A stretch of 60,000 nt of DNA from Adiantum capillus-veneris (Eukaryota > Streptophyta > Polypodiopsida > Polypodiales > Pteridaceae). Position 1 is the first letter of the stretch. Each line of letters begins with the position of its first letter. The position numbers and the translations under genes were made by a program. The stretch lies in NCBI GenBank assembly GCA_014529385.2, contig CM043950.1, positions 64,378,935 through 64,438,934 of the forward strand. The letters run 5' to 3'. Of this stretch, positions 13,808 to 25,182 are shown one piece after another. Below the pieces are notes generated by a model. The model saw only the letters and a program-made list of their open reading frames with translations. It did no database searches and had not been told where the DNA came from.

Positions 13808-15189
13808 TTAGTGCCTTCGTTCTAGTGTTACAGTGCGATTTCTGAACTTTTGTGCTCTAGCTTCGATCTCGACTTTGGTTGCTTGTCTAAAGGGATTATT
13901 TGCAATGGTTCTCTGATAAGCAATGTGACAAGCTGTCAGATCTTTCGTCATTGGATTGAATATGGAAGATTCCACTTCGAAGAAACCTATCATGAAATTT
14001 TCTTCGAAAGTCTGCATGTATTGAGATGGCAGAAACATGATACTTGCATATAATCCCATGATTATATTTTTGCTAGGGATTTCAGTCTCCATATTCCAGC
14101 AGATTCCCCTTGTGCCCGCGACAAACACCTGGCAGGGATGATCTTCCGCTTCGATGTCTCTGAAGGCTGTAATGCACGTGATGAGCATTTTAGCAATCTT
14201 TACCAGCATCTGGCAAGCGATATCTGGGATCTCCCTCATTATATCCATAAATCCTTTCAGAGTTTGAACCATGTAGTGATCTGACGGGGGGTTTTTATTG
14301 ATCGGCTTGGTTATGACAGGGCAGTTCAGCACTGCCGGTCTTTTGTGTTGCCAACTGTAAAAACTGTCCTAGGATTGCCGCATGTTGATTGGGCAGTAAG
14401 TGGGGTCGATCCTGAGATGTTGGGTGCATTCCTGTAATATTTTTTGTTGGTAGGTCTTTGATTAAACCATTTTTTTCTCCAGAGGGGTTGATTGTCAAGG
14501 ATTGTTTCAATCTGAAGAGCTATAATGGGAACCTCTCTGTAATCCCCTTTGCTATTTGGTTCAATTTCTGGGAGCATCTTTTGCTGCCATAATCGAACTT
14601 CCTGTCGCATCAACGGTAGAGCGAGCATTTCATGCCCAAAACTTTTTTCAACCTCATCTGGAGTGATCATGAGCATGGCAGCTGATTCTAGCACTTTCAA
14701 TTCATATTCCAGATATGCCTTGTGCGACGGTTCTTTGACTTCTAAGATCCAACGTTGAATTTCATCTTTGATCAACTCCGAGGTGGATGTTGTGGTTGGA
14801 TCTACAGAATCTTTCGTGCCTTTTCCAGTGCTTTTAGTTGCCATCTTTGTTTGTTGAATTTCAAACTCAAGGTGATCTAATCTGTCTCCCTGTTCAAATT
14901 CTACTGTGTTCGGATGATCCATTGTTTGATTGGCTTTCAGAACCTCTACTTCCTTTTTTGCCTCGGCCAGTTTCTTTTTCAAATCTTCAATTTCCTCATC
15001 CTTTTCCTGTTGTAGGGCCCTATGACTTGCCGTCATGATTTGTCTATCATACTTTTCTTGTTTGAGGGCATCTTTTAAATCTTTGATCTCCTGGCTCAAG
15101 GAAGTAGAGCCTGCAGGCATAGTCAAAGAGGAGGGTGTCTCTTGTATTGCCAAAAGATGAGTGAGAGTCCTGCTAACCATGGCGTACAA
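13808..15189 (-). pseudogene. C-terminal part of coiled-coil gag-like polyprotein
   Basis: 15189-14326 encodes heptad-rich sequence (LKDALKQEKYDRQI, EEIEDLKKKLAEAKKEVEVL) then a non-coiled part (YLEYELKVLESAAMLM, WQQKMLPEIEPNSKG, RKKWFNQRPTNKKYY). A further frame, 14332-13808, continues with MVQTLKGFMDIMREIPDIA and ends EIEARAQKFRNRTVTLE. The joins at about 15180 and 14330 need frameshifts. No zinc knuckle or protease is seen. It continues the ORF above it, so I treat both as one polyprotein of a Ty3-type element, by position rather than by recognised domain. Confidence 0.5.
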
Positions 15190-17203
15190 GCCTTGTAGCT
15201 TCTTTCTGTTCCTTTTCCTTGGTTAGCTCCTCCTCGAGGCGTTGTTGTTCAATCTGTAGAGCCGAGTTCACCTCATTAAATTGTTGTACTTCTTTATAAT
15301 AATAGCTTGCATTCTCCCTTTCTCTCTGCAGCTCCGATTGTGCCTGGATTTGTGCGTTCTTCAGTGACTCTATTTGTTCCTTCAATTGCTCAGATTCTGT
15401 TGCTGCTGCTCGAGCTACCTCCTTTTTGTTATCTTCCAATTCCAACTCCTTGAGGTTATAAAGAGCCCTTTGACATTGAAATTGTAGTTTGATCTGCTCT
15501 AGGTGATTGTCAATATCAAAGGATCCCACCATCTCCGTTCCTTCTCTTATGGCCTCTTGGGTGCGTTGCGTTTTTGGCCCCTGCTTGTCTGAATGCTCGA
15601 CCACTTCAACTTGCTTTTCCTTTTGTTTAAAACCCTCTATTGCACTTTCCCTTTTTTCTTGTTCTGACCTTTCTGAAACTCTCTCATCATTTTGGGGTGA
15701 ACTGAGGTCTTGGTATTGTTCTTCTTGTGTCTCGTGTTGTTCCTCACCTTGCGAGAGACTTTTTTCCTCTTTTCATTGTGCGGATTCTTCAGATGATTCT
15801 AAGTCATCGAGGCGTTGCTTCTTTGATTCTTCTTGCTGTCTCTGCTCCATCTTTCGTTTGAGCTCATTGTGAATTCTTTGCCTCATGGCACTGGCAATTT
15901 CTCTTTTTTCCTCAGCTTCCTTTCTCTTTTCTTGTTTGATTCTTTCCAAGGCCTCTGTTTGCCTCCGCATCAGCGGAGCATCCTCGACTTTCTTGTCTTC
16001 TTTCTCATAGTCCGCTTTGTCTCTTATGCTTGCTGATGATCTTCCTTTTGCTGGCGAAGCTTTTCCCTCAATGCCTGTGCCTCTTCCATTGTGCTTCTGG
16101 CATGAGTGATGGGGATAGCTTATGCCAAATGTGGAGCCTTTTTCTTTAATCGAGTGTATCCTAGTGTGTAAGAGGTATCCTTTTCCTCCTCCGAAGACTA
16201 GTATTTGGAAGGAGTATCCCGTGGGTTGGATCCCTCCTCCTGGCTGCTGTGAGCATTTGACTCTGTTTTCTCACTGTTTGAATCCCTTAAAGGTGCACTT
16301 TTCCAGGTGGGTTCGATTCCAAGATTCGGTCTTGTAGAAGGCCCTGCCACTGGTCTCACAGCTCTTTTTGACCTCTGGATTAGGTCGATTTGCGCCTTGG
16401 GCAAGTGGTAGATCATAAATCATGCCCAATGCTTGATAGGCAATTTGTGTGAGCATGGGTCCTCCGTTCATGTAAGCTTTACTTCGTTGGCCGCCCTTTA
16501 AGTTTGCTTCCACAATTGTGTCAAGGAGGTAGTTGCCAAAGTCGCAACTGACCACCCTGCCTTCAGCCAATCCCATTGCCATCACTACTACCATATGCAA
16601 TAGGCGTTCAGTATATCTGGGTGGTTTCTGTACCTTGAAATGTTGGGATATAAGACGCAATGGCAACTCCGTTTCTGAGTAGATCAGGTCCTGATATGTC
16701 AGCTTGTGACCACGTTGCTTCAAAAAGGCCTTATCATTGTTGATTGCCTTCGTTTTCTGCAAAAGGTTGTGCGTCCCTTGCGGTAGATGGAGGGATTTTT
16801 TTATGATTTTAGCTGTAATTTTTACCTTAACGACTGCCCCGTCCTTGTCTGTCAGAGTTGCTTCTCCATTGTACTGAATTGTGCTTATGAGCTCATGAGC
16901 CCGTCTGAAATCTGTTCCCCAAGGAGGCAATCTTAAGAAATTCTCAAGCTGTAAACACTGGACCCCTGCCTGCACTTCTGGTTTCTAGTGCAAATTCCAC
17001 ATTTCTTGGGGAAAGATAGTGGCCTTTACAATCTCGCCATCTGCGGCCGGGAACCTTCTAATGAAAATGTTTGCCGGAATTGCTTCAAGTATTTGTTCAA
17101 TAAGGTGAGCTTTCTCATTTGATGAGATATCGGTTATCTCATAGGGTGCCACATGCCATTCCCTCTGTGCTTTCCTTCGAGGCACCATGTTGCCAATTTT
17201 CAA
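15173..17203 (-). pseudogene. N-terminal part of coiled-coil gag-like polyprotein
   Basis: One frame runs from ATG at 17203 (MKIGNMVPRRKAQREW) to 15173, interrupted by a few stops (for example TAG at 16985-16987) but no frameshift. The first about 310 codons look globular (IPANIFIRRFPAADGEIV, FGNYLLDTIVEANLKGG). From about 16000 it becomes charged and coiled-coil (RIKQEKRKEAEEKREIA, EEELTKEKEQKEATR). It starts directly downstream of a probable LTR (17215-18353) on the same strand, where gag is expected. I do not recognise the family. A plant gag of roughly 1,100 codons with such a long coiled coil is unusual. Confidence 0.5.
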
Positions 17204-17214
17204 GTGAAATCATG

Positions 17215-18353
17215 TTTTAGTTATTGATCAAAATTGTCGGAAAGCGTAAACTTGACCATAAATAAAAAATGAGCCTAACTCTGTCAAAACTACTCCAAAT
17301 TTGACCAAATTTCACTAGTGCACCTAGGATGACTATAGGCACAAAACTGTAAGGAAACAGATATATTTTGGCAAGAAGGAACATGGATCGCAATCCATGT
17401 TGGAAAGCATTTTAAAATTCTAACGTTGGGAAGTTGTCCCTGGGCATAAGGGGATTCTACTTAGAAATGTTCTCTGGATTTAGAGCTAAAGGTACATGGA
17501 TCACGATCCATGTTGGGTAGGATTTTGGAAAACTACTGATACCATCTGGTAGGGTTCATCTTGAGTATGACATGGTCCAAAAATTTTGGGATTTGGATTC
17601 ATGGTTTGACACTTGGACTAAATTTGGAAAATCATGTATAGATTCAAAGATTTTTGCTTTTGGGAGTGGATTTTTGGGATCCAAATGGCTTGACACGTCA
17701 TGGCTTGGCTTTCTTGATCATCCTGAATCAAATGGCATGGGATTCATTTATTTTGGCTAAAAAGGTACATGGATCGCAATCCATGTTGGGAAATATTTGA
17801 ACTCAGTTTTTGTGCACATTGGTTCCTATAGGTTTTCCTATTACACTGGTGAAATTTTTTCAACTTTGGACATGTTTTTCCATGGTTTGCCCCATTTCTT
17901 AGTTTACGGCCATATTTTTCCCGTTTTGACCGAGTCTGTTTCTGGCCACCACTTTTGGAGTCATGTTCTGCCTGAAATTTCTCCTTGCATTAATTTCTGA
18001 TGGTTGAGATCTGTAGTTCATAGATTTGGTTGGTTCCCTGGCAAGTTTCCCCAGACTTTGAACTCTTTTAGGAAGGCAGACTGGATCTTGCAAATTTCAC
18101 CATTTTGCAAGTATACTTTTGCTTGGTTCTGATCCCATCAGCATTCTTAGGTTACAATTGCTTGTTGATAGACTTTGAGGAAAGTTTGAAGTTTTTTAAA
18201 TTTCTTTAGCAGTATTTTTGACCCAAAAGACCATCTCATTATTATCATTTTTGACGGTATGTCTGTAAGGCCTCGAAAACTTGTGTTTTTTCAAGAAACG
18301 GGAAAGAAAAGAAAGGAATAAGATGATAATAATGGTATATACAAGTGGTACCA
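17215..18353 (-). repeat. Probable LTR (family E)
   Basis: On the minus strand a purine tract AGGAAGGGGGAAAAAG (about 18354-18369) is followed by TGGTACCACTTG, a good LTR start. The other edge lies just before the gag-like ATG at 17203 (TTGGCAACATGG, possibly the primer site). The segment has no ORF of note and holds three copies of a palindrome. It sits between a pol 3' end (18855) and a gag-like 5' end (17203), both minus, as a shared LTR would. No second LTR copy is present to prove the edges. Confidence 0.5.
17381..17786. repeat. Three dispersed copies of a 20-bp palindrome
   Basis: ACATGGATCGCAATCCATGT occurs at 17381-17400 and 17767-17786; ACATGGATCACGATCCATGT at 17494-17513. Each is an 8-bp perfect inverted repeat with a 4-base centre, and each is followed by TGG. 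They lie within the probable LTR, so binding sites for a dimeric regulator are possible. Confidence 0.8.
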
Positions 18354-18854
18354 CTTTTTCCCCCTTCCTAAAGTGAGTCGACCACGACGAGCATGTGTCA
18401 GAGTGCATGGGCATAAAGCACATGTCTATGCATAGCCGTATAGTGTGGCTCTATGATGCGCAGTGAGGATATGCATGGGTAAACAAAGTGATGTGCAAGA
18501 GATAGGTGCTGAACAATATGTTTAGTGGCTGATGGTGGCAAGGTTCCTTGGAAGCTGCATGGTCCGAACAGTAGTAATTGTAGAAGGCGTGCTCTGTGTT
18601 TGACTGGGATCTGCAAAAGTTTTGATGTTGCCGATGATATCGGTTGTTGGAATTTCTTGGGTTGCCATCGAAATTCCCGAGGTGTGGATCCACTAGAAGA
18701 GGCATCGTGAAGGTGATGTTGTTTTGGCTGCCATACCCATTTGAGTGTGGTTGGATGTTGACGAGAGTGGTCCATCAGTTTAGGCCGCTTGTTTATCGCG
18801 GTGGGCAATTTGTTATGGTTTACGTATATTGATTTGGCATTTAGGTATCCACAA
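18354..18854 (-). other. Region between protease-like domain and LTR (family E)
   Basis: The minus-strand frames read Gln/His/Thr-rich peptides with stops and no recognised domain. Probably the 3' untranslated part of the element up to the purine tract at about 18360. Confidence 0.4.
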
Positions 18855-19560
18855 TTACCTGGGCTTAGTTTCCATGATTGATTTCTTGACCCAAATTTTT
18901 GTAACCTTGGTGGATGATGATTGTTGGGCTGTTGCATGTGGCGAAGGTAGAGGTTCCCATTCATAGTCCGTTTGAACAAATGGCGTGGATAAAGATTGGC
19001 CTTCATGTTCGATGCGTAAAGTGTTGTCCGGCCAGTTTGGTGTTGCTTGATAAGTGCGCATCCACGGCACTCCCAGAATAACTGCTTCGTTCAGCTGATG
19101 ATCTTCGACCACATGAAATTGATGTGGATACACTGTTCCATCAATGTTGATTGGCAAATTTATGTGGCCCAGACTGTCCATAGTTCCTCTGTTGGCGACC
19201 TTGAACCCGATAGTGTTTGGCATTAGAGGTTCCTGTGTAATCTTTCTGAACGTGGAGTAGTTAACCACATTAACTCTTGCCCCTATATCCACTAACGCTC
19301 TTTCGGTGGTGCCGTTGGCCATTTGTAACTGAATACGTAGATCCATTCCTCCTAACCATGTAGTCGCCGCTTGGATGGACACTATCGGAGCCTGCTGATC
19401 TTTCCTTGGGAAGTTTGATTTTTCCTTGCGTTTCAATATTCTGAGTTTGGCCTCCTTGTGTGCTTGTTCTCGAATGTCCTGTGCTTGACATCTGCGTTGA
19501 GCTGCTGCATGGAGTGTTGCGAGTTCGTCTTGTGTCAACGGAAGAAGATATTTCTTTAAC
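18855..19560 (-). pseudogene. Second retropepsin-like domain fused downstream of integrase (PR2)
   Basis: In the same minus-strand frame as the integrase C-terminus, after NWTNGCRLKKYLLPLTQDEL and a basic linker, comes a retroviral-protease-like domain: WLGGMDLRIQLQMANG, ALVDIGARVNVVN (active-site loop, D-I-G-A instead of D-T-G-A), LGHINLPINIDG, FHVVEDHQLNEAVILGVPWM. The stop is at 18855. The same pol also has a normal protease before RT (23710-24678). A protease behind integrase is not the standard Ty3 order (PR-RT-RH-IN). The Thr-to-Ile change in the loop probably removes activity in this copy. Confidence 0.75.
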
Positions 19561-21010
19561 CTGCAACCATTGGTCCAATTAGGCATCTCCTCTCTTGCCA
19601 ATGTTGCAAGTTTAACAGCGCCACTCGGCGATATATCATGGATCACAAAAGGCACCATTCCTCGCTTTTTGAGTTTTTTGGAGTGGTGCTTCAGGGTGTA
19701 CATGAGAACGTAATCCCCTTTCTGGAACTCCTAACCAATCACGTGTTGATCATGAAACGCTTTCATTTGCTTTTTCTGAGCATATATGCCAACTATCGCT
19801 TTGAGTCTAGTTTCATCTAATTGTTCTAAGGTGTCTAGTCTCTCCGAGAATTCATGGCCCATCCATCCTACTTGTGTTGCTACTCTGAGGGTTTTGACTA
19901 GGAATTCCAATGGTAGTATCGCATTGATTCCGAAGACCAGGTTAAAGGGAGTCGTGCCAATAGAAGTTTTAAAAGCTATGTGGTAAGCCCATAAAGCCGT
20001 GTGTAATTTTTGATCCCAATCATTTCTTGAGTCATTGACTATTTTGGTGAGCATGGGCATAGGATTTTGTTTGTGCTCTCTGCCTGTCCGTGGCTTGCGG
20101 ATGATAGGGTGTTGATTTTTGATGGACCACCATGAATTCGTCAAGGAGAGTCTCAATGACTTCGTTCACAAAGTGTGTTCTTCTGCCACTTACTATTTTG
20201 ATTTGTAGTCCATACTGCGTAAAGACATTTTTGAAAAGGAACTGAGTTGTAGTCTTTGCATCATTTTTTTGGGTTGCTTTGGCTTCCGCCCACTTCGTCA
20301 TGTAATCTGTTGCTACGATAATATATTGTGCATGTGTCCTGTATCCTGGAGGGTTGATGGGACCAATGAAGTCAATGCCCCATTTGGCAAAAGCACGAAG
20401 TCCCATCATCGGCCTCAATGGCATGTCATCTCTCCACAGGGGTGGTTTCGTGCGTTGACATTCGTCACATCGTTTGACATATTTTGTTGCATCCATGAAT
20501 AGGGTCGGCCACCATATACCTGAGTTTAGCACTATTTTTTTTGTTTTATCGGTGGAGAAGTGTCCTCCGGGTTGTCCCGCGTGTGCTTGGTCTAGGATGA
20601 TGTAATATTTTCTTTTTGTAGCACACAGCCATAATTTTTCGTCTTTCCCCCGCCTATATAGTTGGTTGGCTATGAACAGATAGTGTTTGGCCTCTTCCTC
20701 AACAGTTTTCCTTCTTGATTTGTCCCATTCCTCTGGAAAGGTTTTGTTTTTTAAGTACTCTATGATGTGAGCACTCCATTTTGGTGCGTGTACTACTCGA
20801 AACATTGTGGCGTGTTCCACTAGTGGCTGTATTATACATTTATCATAGGATTTTACATATTTATGGACACTGTATTCCATGTTTGGCCAGTAGATGCCAA
20901 GTCTTTGTAACCGTTGGCCTATCTGTATTTCACCAGTGTGAAATCCCGTATTTTGTATATGATCTTGTTTGAGGTAGTAGGTGGTATCTTCAGGTTGTAC
21001 ACATAGTCTC
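19561..21010 (-). pseudogene. Integrase with two successive H2C2 fingers (family E)
   Basis: From the high end: a first H2C2-like motif (DHIQNTGFHTGE ... YWPNMEYSVHKYVKSYDKC; first Cys is Tyr), a spacer (APKWSAHIIEYLKN), then a second intact H2C2 (AHAGQPGGHFSTDKT ... YVKRCDECQ). The catalytic core follows (WGIDFIGPI, IVATDYMTKWAEA, degenerate around IVSGRRTHFVNE where SDRG..F is expected) and a C-terminal part (DWDQKLHTALWAYH, TTPFNLVFG). A frameshift near 20100 and a TAG at 19731-19733 break the frame, which otherwise joins the PR2 domain. Confidence 0.8.
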
Positions 21011-22767
21011 AGTATCCCATAGTTATTGTGTTTGTACAGATGTCCTGCTAAAAGGATGAGATGTTTGAAGTGGTCCTTAGGAAAGATGCTAGCACTTGGT
21101 CCGTGTTTGATGGATCATTGCAGGTTGTCTTTCTATCTGCAAAGACCCGATTGTGAGTAGTGGAATAACCTCTTCACTCCATCGTGGAACCATTTCTATG
21201 TTAAACAGATATGAATCAGAAAGTTCATCACCGACACCCATAGGTGCTTCCCCATGAAATAGTCATGAAAGATGATTTTCTCTCTGGTGTGTGGTCCCCT
21301 TTTTTACTACCACCGTGAAGTCAAACTCAAGCAACAGTATAAACCAACGAACAATTCTTCCAGTGTTGCAAGGTTTGTTTACTAGATATAGCAGTGCTTG
21401 GTGATCCACAAAGAAGACAAACTTGTTGGCTAGGAGGTAGTGTCTAAATTTCTTGACAGCGTAGATCATTCCCATGCCCTCTCTTTCCGTAGTGGTATAA
21501 TTTTGCTCTGCGTTTTTTAGTTGTCGACTGGAGTAGCAAATGGGAAAATCCATTTTCTTTTCTCCTGGCTGGGCTAATATGCTCCCAATGGCATAGGCTG
21601 ACGCATCCACATAGACATGGAAGATTTTGCTCCAGTCAAGGGCTTGCGAAATTGGAGCTGAAATCAAATGTTGCTTCAATTTTAGGAAAGCCTGCTCACA
21701 TTCCTCCGTCCATTCAAACTTAGTTATGAGGGCGTACAAGGGCTTGGCTATTACAACATATATATATATGAATCGTCGGTAGTATCTGCAATGCCCCATA
21801 AATGCTTGCACTTCTCTTATCTTCATTGGTCTCGCTAGTGCAGCAATTGTCTTCACCTTTTCTTGATCAATTGAAATGTCGTTTTTTGACACTATGTGGC
21901 CCAGAATTCTACCATGTCTCACCATGAAGGTACATTTTTCCAGGTTTAAGCAAATACGATACGTTCTGCATTTTTCAAAGACTTTACTCAGATGAGTGAT
22001 GTGGTCACTTCGTCGGTGGGAATGAACACAAAGATCATCCATGTAGATCTCCAGAAATTGTCTGAGATATTCTTTCAATGCATGGGTCATTAGTCTTTGA
22101 AATGTGGCCAAGGCATTGGACAAGCCGAAAGGCATTACCCTATATGCAAATATGCCCAACTCTGTCGCAAAAGCGGTCTTATGCTGATCTTCCGCCTTAA
22201 TCATCCAACTGGTTGTAGCCTGAGAACCCATCCAAGAAACTATATGCCTCTTTCTCTGCTACCCTCTCAATAACATGATCAGTTATTGGCAGTGGATAGT
22301 TATCCCTAATGGTGGCTGCATTTACTTGCTTAAGATTTATACACCCGCAGTTTGCCATTCTTTTTGGGTACCACCACAATCGGGGACACCCATTCTGTGT
22401 GCTCAATCTTGTAGATAAACTCAGTGTCCTTTAATTTGTCTATTTCCTCCTTGATTTTTTGTGCAAAAGTTTCATTGTATGTGTAAGGACGTTGCCTTCG
22501 TGGTCTGGCATCACTCTTAAGAGGAATCGTATGCTGACATATCTCCGGATCTATCCCTTTTAGATATTTGTAAGACCAAGTGAAGACATCCTTATAATGC
22601 CTGAGCGTATTGACTAGAAGTTTCTCTTCCTCTTCAGTAAGGTCCGTGGCAATATAGACCGGTTGAGGCTCCTCTCCAGGTTCTACTAAGTTGATGTGTT
22701 TCGTGTTTTCAGGCCCATCATATGAAGTTCCTGGTTCTTTGGGATCTCGTTTGGGTTTTTGCACCAC
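21011..22767 (-). pseudogene. Ty3/gypsy reverse transcriptase and RNase H (family E)
   Basis: RT begins at 22767 (HYKDVFTWSYKYLKGIDPEI, EWVSPIVVVPKKNGKLR, YSFLDGFSGYNQ) and continues in other frames with FAYRVMPFGLSNALATFQ and the catalytic box EIYMDDLCVHS. RNase H follows (WSKIFHVYVDASAYAIG, YTTTEREGMGMIYAVKKFRHY, FFVDHQALLYLVNK). Frame changes occur near 22340 and 22210 and the RH-IN connection (about 21260-21010) is degenerate. This enzyme would copy the element RNA into cDNA; three frames are needed so it is dead. Confidence 0.9.
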
Positions 22768-22779
22768 TATCTTCCTATT

Positions 22780-23513
22780 CTAAATGGTATACTTCTTATA
22801 GTGGGATGGTGCATCGAGTTTATCATCATTTGATTCCTCGTCAATTTCCATTTCGTTTGTCCAAACTTCTTTCAATGTTCGTTTTAAATCATTGTATTTG
22901 ACTTTGTGTTCCATTTTGGACAACTTAGATGGTTTTTCGATATTTTTCTCTTTTTTTGTTTTACGTTTTGATGTTGTTCTAGTTGAGTCATGTTTCATAT
23001 ACCGCTTGGATATTCTGTCATGAGGCAGTCAGTCGCTTCGACTAATCTCAAGTACTGCGTTTTTTCAATTAACAGAGGCATTAAGTCCTCGTGGTGCTTG
23101 TTGTGGTTGTTTCTGCGGTTATCTCGATACCTGTGTTGCCTTCGAGGGTTTTGGTTTGGAAAATCATAGTAGATCACTCGGTGATCCTTCCATTTGATGC
23201 TCTGGCTTGAGCTACTAGACAGCTCATTGTTCGCGTTATCCTCTAGCGTCTTATCAGTCGAGTCTTGAAACTCTTCTTCCTCATTCGTTTGGACAAGGTC
23301 CCTTGCAGAGATTTCGTCTACTATGCATCGGCACTCAGCCACCCCTTCTTTGACAGGTACATCGTCCTCAGTCTTCGGAGTTGGGCGAACATTCATCATC
23401 TGGAATGGAATGATATCATACCCTTCCTTGTCACAAAATTTGGTGAGGGTCACTTCGTTGACACAAACATCAAGAGTGGCTAGGATTTGTTGCCATCTAA
23501 ACGGTTCGAACAT
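22780..23513 (-). pseudogene. Charged linker between protease and RT (family E)
   Basis: Two frames (23513-22995 and 22998-22780) encode acidic and then Lys-rich sequence (EDNANNELSSSSSQSIKW, RKTKKEKNIEKPSKLSK). No domain recognised. It lies where plant Ty3 elements have a variable spacer. Confidence 0.6.
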
Positions 23514-23709
23514 ATCCTCTGGAAAAGTCTCTGGTATGTATGCTTCATCTTGTGTAGTCCTATCAAGAATGCAGTCTTCCTTTTTTAGACTTCCAGAGTC
23601 CGAAGCTTCTCTTGTTCATTGGTAAGCTTTGTTCTGGAGCCAGGCCGGTATTCCTCCTTCCTGGTTAGTTGTGGAATGCAGGTCTTCTCATGGGGCTCTG
23701 TCTACATCC

Positions 23710-24678
23710 TTATAGCATGATCTGTTTAATTTTCGTAGTGAAATCCTTGTTCCTAAGATAGATATAGTCGTAACCCCAATCTTCGGTCATCTTGAGCTGA
23801 CGCATGAATGGTCTGCCTAGAATGATGTCGAAATTGCTGCTCTCATCAAAATTCATAATAGCAAAGGTGTGTTCATATGCAATTCCGCAAGAGGTTACTA
23901 CAATCTGTTCCAAGATACCAATTGATCTTTCTAGGTACCCATCTGCTAGTTGAAGTTTCATTCTCGTTTTTCTAAGAGCATGTTTTCCCCATTTTTTCCA
24001 CATTTCTTTGGTGGCTATTGAAATTCCAGCTCCACTATCCAATATTGCTATTGCTTTTACATCCTTGTACTCTACCGGTAGGGTAGTATTTCCTTCTTTG
24101 ACTTCACAATAGTCCCCTGCTTTGTTTACTGGTACTGATTGATGTTTAGTTTGCTTCAAGGGTTGTGTTTTTAACGTGTTTTGAGAAACCTCAGTTGAAG
24201 GAATTACAAGCCCTATTTTCTCCAAATGTTTCGCGACCTCGTCCCAAAGATGCAGTCTGTTGTTCAACAACTCCGACAAAGTCAGCGTACAGCGGATAGG
24301 TGATGACGTCAGCTCATGAAGAGTTTTAGTGTCCATCATCTTTGGATTGGCTTTCCATTGAGATGGAACTTTCCTTACCTCTGATCGAGTTTCAGGGTTA
24401 CCAATAAACGAAGGTAAAGTCTTCAACGACTTTGGTTTACTGTCTTCCGATATCAATGTGCCTGCATCTCCATACAATGATTGGATGTCATTTGGGTAGA
24501 GCTCATGCTCCAGGTGGATCTCCGGGATAGGAGATGACATGAGTGTGGCACTTCCATCCTTCCTATTCTTGATAATTTCCCATAGCTCTTGAGGCCATTG
24601 TTCTTCTACCTCCGAGATTGGTAGTGATGCCTGAGAATGCGTTCCATCTATTGTATTGGCTACCACCCTCGTATCCAA
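23710..24678 (-). pseudogene. Aspartic protease upstream of RT (family E, PR1)
   Basis: The 322-codon frame has an unrecognised N-terminal half (QWPQELWEIIKN, LWDEVAKHLEKIGLVI) and then a retropepsin: IAILDSGAGISIATKEMW with the D-S-G-A active-site loop, LQLADGYLERSIGILEQIVV and DIILGRPFMRQLKMTEDW. This is the standard protease position. It is intact across the domain. Confidence 0.85.
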
Positions 24679-24947
24679 AGGTGTTTAATCGAACAGATTG
24701 GGTAGGTTCTTCCCTTCAACTCCCCTTTCATCTAACTCCCGAATCTTCTCTCGTATGAGTACCTCGTTTTTTGGAGTCGTAGGGACTGATGGTTCCATAA
24801 GCACTTGAGCGGCTTGAATGAGCTCTTTGCACATCTTTAGCCTTTCTTTCTCATAGCCTGGATGAGGGTACTTTAACCATCAATCCTCTTGGGTTTGATT
24901 AGGTTTTAGCCTTGCTTTGTAAGCTTTCAGAATTGCGTCCAAGGGTT
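24679..24947 (-). other. Truncated gag/PR leader of family E
   Basis: The minus strand continues the PR1 frame upstream through stops (PHPGYEKERLKMCKELI, EVLIREKIRELDERGVEG). It is cut off at the copia LTR near 24948. Confidence 0.5.
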
Positions 24948-25182
24948 TGATGTGAGTGCGCGGATGCAGTGCGCATGTGTAGAGAGTGCAAAGGGGAGAG
25001 AGGGAGAGCGAGAGCACGACACAGGATGGGGGGTGGAGCTCCCAAATCTCACAGTGTGAGCACCATGTGAGAATGTGAGTGAGAGCTCCTTATTATTTGT
25101 ATGTATAAAGAATAAGGAGATGAATGTGGGCGATCGGACACTGGCCGACGGACACAGGCAAAGCACGATGAGGCACACCGCC
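24948..25182 (-). repeat. Copia-type LTR, partial tandem copy
   Basis: About 235 bp nearly identical to the adjacent 25183-25430, lacking the first about 13 bp of it. It contains the same GTGTGAGCACCATGTGAGAATG and AATAAGGAGATGAATGTGGG strings. Confidence 0.8.

Noticed and set aside
18398-19006. A 202-codon minus-strand frame overlapping the PR2 domain
   Set aside because: It lies in another frame over the protease-like domain and its 3' flank, and is His/Gln/Pro-rich without a domain.
22995-24678. Plus-strand frames opposite the family E protease and linker
   Set aside because: They are antisense to a recognised coding region and show no domain.
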